From assembly GCA_046309775.1 (NCBI GenBank), contig JBKCOM010000105.1:1-11121 (forward strand): a stretch of 11,121 nt of DNA, written 5' to 3'. The stretch is from JAIXWP01 sp046309775 (GTDB lineage Bacteria; Bacteroidota; Bacteroidia; Flavobacteriales_D; Sanyastnellaceae). The notes under the pieces are model-generated. The model worked only from the letters and a program-made list of their open reading frames with translations. It did not search any database and was not told the origin of the DNA. This document shows positions 7,555 to 11,121 of this stretch, piece by piece. Each line of letters begins with the position of its first letter. The first letter of the stretch is position 1. Made by a program: the position numbers and the translations under genes.

Positions 7555-7588
7555 AATTACCAAAGATTATTAGCATCTTCGTTTCATC

Positions 7589-9013
7589 ATGATTGCAAAC
7601 GATAACAAGAAAATATTTACCTTTCTAATAGCCGCTTTTGTAGTAGTGAGCCTGCTCGTCATTCTATCAACTGGTGCGCACCAAGGCGGCGATACGTATC
7701 AGCATTTTATGATTGCCAAGTGGGCATTCAAACATCCGTATTTATTTCTCGACCACTGGGGTAAACCATTTTTTACAGCCCTGTTCGCACCTGTTTCTCA
7801 ACTTGGCTATACCGCAACGAAATTGCTCAATACAGTTCTCGGATTCACCGCGGCATGGTACACGTTTTTATTGGCAAAACATCTTCATCATCGTCTGGCT
7901 TGGCCCGCAGCCTTCATGTTACTTTGTGCACCGATTTATTTCGTACACCTCAATTCGGCGATGACCGAAATTTTGTTTTCGACCATCATCATTGTATCTA
8001 CTTACTATATTGCTACGGAGCGCTGGTATGTGGGTGCTTTGATATTGTCATTTTTACCATTTGTGCGAACCGAAGGTTTTGTGCTCATTCCCTTCATCTC
8101 TCTATGGTTTCTCATGCACAAAAAATGGTTGCCATTCATAGCGCTTGGGTTTGGAACCGTGGTGTACAGCATTCTTGGAGGATTGTTTTACTTCCATGAT
8201 TTCTTGTGGGTATTTAATAAAAACCCCTACGAAGTAGAACTTGATTTCTATGGCAGTGGCAATTGGCATCATTTCATTTCTACAAATTATGTTACTTGGG
8301 GTGTGCCCACATTCATCGCATTATGTGCCGGTGCCTACTGGTTGGCTCGAACCACGCGTCGACATTTTCAAACTTTGGAAATTGAAATCAAGAAAGAAAT
8401 TTTTCTCGTTGCACTTCCTGCAATCGTCTTTTTACTTTTTCATAGCCTCGCATGGTGGTTGGGCAAGCTTTCTAGTGTAGGTGAAATAAGAGTTCTGGCC
8501 TCGATGATGCCACTCTATGCTATCATTGCCAGCCGTGGCTTCAATTGGATGGTAGAACGTTTTTCTGATGACAAAAAGAAGAGCATTCGTTTCCAGACAT
8601 TCTATTGTGTGCTCATTCTTCTGATGCCTTTTTTGTTCTTCCCATTACCAATGAAACGTATGAAAGGCCAAGCTGTGATGCACGATATCTCTGAATGGCT
8701 AGAAGAATATCCTTATCAAGGACGTGTTTGGTATTTTGATCCTCAGATTGCATTTGAAGCCGATGCTGATCCATTCGAACCGACTATCATTCGTCCATAT
8801 TTTTTCAAAAAAGATTCTCTTCCCTCGCAGCGATTGCAGAAGGGTGACATCTTGATTTGGGACGCGCACTTCGGGCCGAACGAAGGGCGCACTCCTCTTT
8901 CACAACTAAATGACACATCGCAATTTCACATGCTCAAACTTTTCAAGCCAGAAAAACCTTTTGAGACCTTTGATAGCGTGAATTATGAAGTGAAAGTTTT
9001 TTTGAGAAAATAA
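7589..9013 (+). CDS. Polytopic membrane protein, GT-C glycosyltransferase-like
   Basis: A 474-residue integral membrane protein with about nine or ten hydrophobic segments, near residues 10-27, 62-95, 104-120, 127-142, 147-175, 180-203, 235-252, 270-290, 300-316 and 338-352. The remaining 120 residues form a soluble C-terminal part. The first loop carries an acidic residue in GGDTYQHF (D35), where GT-C enzymes such as ArnT/PMT-like lipid-phosphate-sugar transferases keep a catalytic Asp. Further conserved-looking spots are NSAMTEILF (122-130), PFVRTEGF (157-164) and GEIRVLASMMPLY (298-310). I therefore call it GT-C-like, probably using a polyprenyl-phosphate sugar donor on the outer face of the inner membrane; donor and acceptor are unknown. 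It starts 34 bases after nadD. No strong promoter is seen in that gap, so it may be the tail of the same operon. A non-enzymatic membrane protein cannot be ruled out. Confidence 0.6.
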   Translation: MIANDNKKIFTFLIAAFVVVSLLVILSTGAHQGGDTYQHFMIAKWAFKHPYLFLDHWGKPFFTALFAPVSQLGYTATKLLNTVLGFTAAWYTFLLAKHLHHRLAWPAAFMLLCAPIYFVHLNSAMTEILFSTIIIVSTYYIATERWYVGALILSFLPFVRTEGFVLIPFISLWFLMHKKWLPFIALGFGTVVYSILGGLFYFHDFLWVFNKNPYEVELDFYGSGNWHHFISTNYVTWGVPTFIALCAGAYWLARTTRRHFQTLEIEIKKEIFLVALPAIVFLLFHSLAWWLGKLSSVGEIRVLASMMPLYAIIASRGFNWMVERFSDDKKKSIRFQTFYCVLILLMPFLFFPLPMKRMKGQAVMHDISEWLEEYPYQGRVWYFDPQIAFEADADPFEPTIIRPYFFKKDSLPSQRLQKGDILIWDAHFGPNEGRTPLSQLNDTSQFHMLKLFKPEKPFETFDSVNYEVKVFLRK

Positions 9014-9017
9014 AATT

Positions 9018-10484
9018 CTAAACGCCTCTCAGCGCCGTTTTCAACTCGCCCAGTTTGAAAGGTTTCATTTCATTAATCACGAGTTTTCCTTTGCTGGTAT
9101 TAGTGGAAACGCTTGCCATCCGTGGCTTGCCGCCACTTGCTTCTACCGCAATAATTCTCACCGACTGGTTGCTTGGAACATCATTAAAGACCACCACTCC
9201 ATCATCGACAAAACCCAACATTACACCGCGAAGACCAGTAAAAACACAACTCACCGATGTTTTATCAGGGAAGGGAACACTTACAATGAAATCCTCCTTT
9301 TTACTGAACTTCACAAATCGATCACAGTTTAGCCAGCCCAATTGATTGGCATTGTAGATGAAAAAGTCCATATCCGCCTTAGCGACCGCTCCAACTTCCA
9401 ACGTATCACCACGACCGTACTTTTTTTCAAAATGCGACAACTCCATACCCCTTTGCACTCCGATTTCTCTTCCAAATTGAAGGACTACCGCATGGTCTTC
9501 ATCATACTTATCCATAAATGATCTCATGTTCCACTGGGGCATTTGATCAATCATTTTGAGAATCTCAAGATCATATCTTGGCACTGATGACTTGGATAAG
9601 TGTCGTTCTTTGACCCAACCATCTGGATCCAACTTCAAAGTCACTTCTGTTTGATAATTCAATGCACAGAATTCATCCACCATTTCCATCGGAGGATTGA
9701 AATTCGCTACAAACCAATTGTTCACGAGCGTTCCGTCTAAGAACGTCCACGTGTAATAATCCATCAATGAAATCTTCGTATTTCTTCTGAAATATGACTT
9801 ATTAATTTGAATAAAACATGTATCATTTTCTGGCATGTTAGAAAGTACGGAACCGTTATTTGTACTCGCAATAGCGTTGGCGGTGGTATCTGCTAGAGTC
9901 CAATTGATAACACCGCTATTTTCCTTCTTTCCATAAAACAATTGAAAATCTTCTTTTTCACTGCTTTGAGGAAATGATACCGAATACGTTTGACCTTCAG
10001 CAATTTTCAATTTTCTTCCATCTGCCACCGCTTCAATGTAGACCATTCCAGCTGTCTCGATCAACTCACCATTACTTGTGGTAGATAATTTATTGAGAAG
10101 TATCTCCGTCATATCATAGCACTCTGTAAGTGCTAATGAGATTGGTCCTTTGGGACCGGAACCATCTTCGTGTACTAGTGCATTCGCGGGAAACTCAATG
10201 AGTGTGCCTTTTGCGCCTGATATCGAAACCGGGGCGTCATTAGAAATTGTAAAAATCTGAGGAGCTTTTTTATACGAATCAAATAAATCTTCTACCGATT
10301 CGTCGGTCGCCACTACCTCTGTAAAAGCTGATGCGATAAGCGTTTCAGGAGAAGGTTCGAAATTCGATGTGCTGGCGATCGGACTATTCTGATTGACCGA
10401 TTTTGATGCCTCTGAGAGCTGAAAAAAGTAGATAGCAGTAGCCAAGCCCAATGCCGATGAGGCGAAGACGATTTTTTTCTTCAT
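9018..10484 (-). CDS. Membrane-anchored or exported protein with ZU5-like and TonB-C-like segments
   Basis: A 488-residue protein of unknown function. MKKKIVFASS at 10484 starts a signal peptide or anchor (hydrophobic 5-22), followed by a low-complexity linker to about 75; the frame extends 27 codons further upstream, but that part hides the signal. Residues 85-150 look like the ZU5-type beta module of many exported Bacteroidota proteins: SISGAKGTLIEFPANALV, then GPISLALTECYDM, then STTSNGELIETAGMVYIEA. Residues 279-320 look like a TonB C-terminal domain: VTLKLDPDGWVKE, then KSSVPRYDLEILKMIDQMPQW, compared with the family's dGxv...v.kSSG..lD..al......P.W. A third region has LGWLNCDRF (382-390), a motif I associate with uncharacterised Bacteroidota surface proteins, then a beta-rich C-terminus. 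It probably acts in the periplasm or on the surface. It converges on the GT-C-like gene; 168 bases separate its start from the next minus-strand gene upstream. No promoter match was found there. Confidence 0.7.
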   Translation of the reverse strand: MKKKIVFASSALGLATAIYFFQLSEASKSVNQNSPIASTSNFEPSPETLIASAFTEVVATDESVEDLFDSYKKAPQIFTISNDAPVSISGAKGTLIEFPANALVHEDGSGPKGPISLALTECYDMTEILLNKLSTTSNGELIETAGMVYIEAVADGRKLKIAEGQTYSVSFPQSSEKEDFQLFYGKKENSGVINWTLADTTANAIASTNNGSVLSNMPENDTCFIQINKSYFRRNTKISLMDYYTWTFLDGTLVNNWFVANFNPPMEMVDEFCALNYQTEVTLKLDPDGWVKERHLSKSSVPRYDLEILKMIDQMPQWNMRSFMDKYDEDHAVVLQFGREIGVQRGMELSHFEKKYGRGDTLEVGAVAKADMDFFIYNANQLGWLNCDRFVKFSKKEDFIVSVPFPDKTSVSCVFTGLRGVMLGFVDDGVVVFNDVPSNQSVRIIAVEASGGKPRMASVSTNTSKGKLVINEMKPFKLGELKTALRGV

Positions 10485-10652
10485 GGTAATAAGGTATTGT
10501 GGAGGCGAGACGAAACCGTGAACGCGAATGTTCCATTGATATTTTCGAAAAAAGAAAAATTCCATAAAAGACCAGATGAAAGCGCTACTATCCTACATCT
10601 GCTCCAATGAAAACCATCCAATAATTTCGCAACTAAATGACACCTTCTTATC

Positions 10653-11090
10653 TCACATGAATAAAATAAGAAATCCTATATAAAACCAGCTAAATTCCTT
10701 GTATGCACTCTCATTCGCAAAGGACTGTAAGACAGGTACAGATTGAAAATATTTTGCTTGAAATAAAAACTTTGTCAATAATAATATCAAACTTACCGCA
10801 GCCAAAATCTCTTTAAAACTTTCCATCCATGTCGGATTTAGTAGATAGACTATGCCTGCACCGGTTGTTAACCAATAATAACTCATCTCGTAAATACCGA
10901 TACTATTTTGTTTCTTTAAAAACTTGATTAAAAAATAAACCGAAAAAGAGAATGCTAGCAGCGTGAGAAGTATTACCCCAATGGAAGTGTAAGTGAGGAA
11001 GCGCCCCAACAAAACGGTCAGCAATAAAGGCACGATCTGAAGTGAAAACAGATCTCTGATATTGGATAGATTAACGGCATTCGCAGACAT
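10653..11090 (-). CDS. Small integral membrane protein of unknown function
   Basis: A 145-residue, strongly hydrophobic protein with about four predicted membrane segments, near residues 17-33, 36-58, 70-84 and 92-108, plus a hydrophobic C-terminus (about 133-145) that ends abruptly at ILFM. I do not recognise the family, and no catalytic motif is visible. ATG at 11090 is preceded by the purine-rich stretch AAGAAAG on the minus strand, a weak ribosome-binding site, and the upstream region leaves the window 31 bases later. It is upstream of, and in the same direction as, the ZU5/TonB-C-like gene, but the 168-base gap argues against a tight operon. The AT-rich composition is similar to the surrounding intergenic DNA, and I see no sign of a broken gene. 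It could be a real membrane protein specific to this lineage. Confidence 0.6.
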   Translation of the reverse strand: MSANAVNLSNIRDLFSLQIVPLLLTVLLGRFLTYTSIGVILLTLLAFSFSVYFLIKFLKKQNSIGIYEMSYYWLTTGAGIVYLLNPTWMESFKEILAAVSLILLLTKFLFQAKYFQSVPVLQSFANESAYKEFSWFYIGFLILFM

Positions 11091-11121
11091 GATTCTTTCT
11101 TATTAATTCTTTCTCTTAATA

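Noticed and set aside
7555..7588. Possible promoter (CATCTTCG) before the GT-C-like gene
   Set aside because: It lacks the TA of the -7 consensus at the right place, and no -33 element is found.
7713..8480. Overlapping plus-strand open frames inside the GT-C-like gene
   Set aside because: They are in another frame of a long membrane-protein gene, are Cys/His/Ser-rich without any known motif, and lack start signals.
9055..9345. Open frame on the plus strand inside the minus-strand gene (96 codons)
   Set aside because: It is antisense to a gene with clear domain-like conservation, has no recognisable domain or start signal, and its composition is what an antisense shadow would give.
10485..10565. 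Upstream extension of the minus-strand 488-residue protein, 27 codons
   Set aside because: It would place a signal peptide inside the protein; MKKKIVFASS at 10484 is the natural exported start.
10485..10652. Intergenic stretch between the two minus-strand genes
   Set aside because: I found no small gene, hairpin with T-run, or consensus promoter on either strand.

Overview
The window looks like a chromosomal segment of a member of the Bacteroidota. Four things point there: -7 promoter elements of the TAnnTTTG type, a TonB-dependent receptor with an N-terminal carboxypeptidase-regulatory-like domain, the HYC_CC_PP family (essentially a Bacteroidota family), and the yicC-gmk-nadD gene order often seen in that phylum. 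A Flavobacteriales-like lineage is plausible, but the sequence alone does not settle it. No rRNA, tRNA, CRISPR array, insertion sequence or phage gene is visible.

Region by region. Bases 2-772 hold the 3' part of a phosphoglucomutase/phosphomannomutase gene that enters from the left edge. Bases 799-3903 hold a compact three-gene metal-related locus: a small exported Cys/His-rich HYC_CC_PP protein, an exported heavy-metal-associated (HMA) domain protein with a CGMC site, and a TonB-dependent outer-membrane receptor whose mature N-terminus is His-rich and whose plug region has a Cys cluster. A promoter precedes the first gene. A nested inverted repeat, containing a perfect 17-bp palindrome, lies between the first and second genes. 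The likely theme is sensing, binding or uptake of a soft metal, copper being the first candidate.

Bases 3922-9013 form a second co-directional run: the acyl-CoA (propionyl-CoA) carboxylase carboxyltransferase subunit, the YicC-family endoribonuclease, guanylate kinase (gmk), nicotinate-nucleotide adenylyltransferase (nadD), and a polytopic membrane protein that looks like a GT-C glycosyltransferase. Gaps are short (10, 20, -4 and 34 bases), so much of it may be one transcript, possibly boosted by a promoter just before gmk. These are mostly housekeeping functions: odd-chain and branched-carbon metabolism, RNA turnover, GMP phosphorylation and NAD synthesis.

From 9018 to the right edge, two genes lie on the minus strand. 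One encodes a large membrane-anchored or exported protein with a ZU5-like segment and a TonB-C-like segment. The other encodes a small four-helix membrane protein of unknown function. The first of these converges on the GT-C gene with only four bases between the stop codons.

The most interesting parts are the metal locus with its nested palindrome and the two-domain protein at 9018-10484. Nothing here proves a wholly new system.
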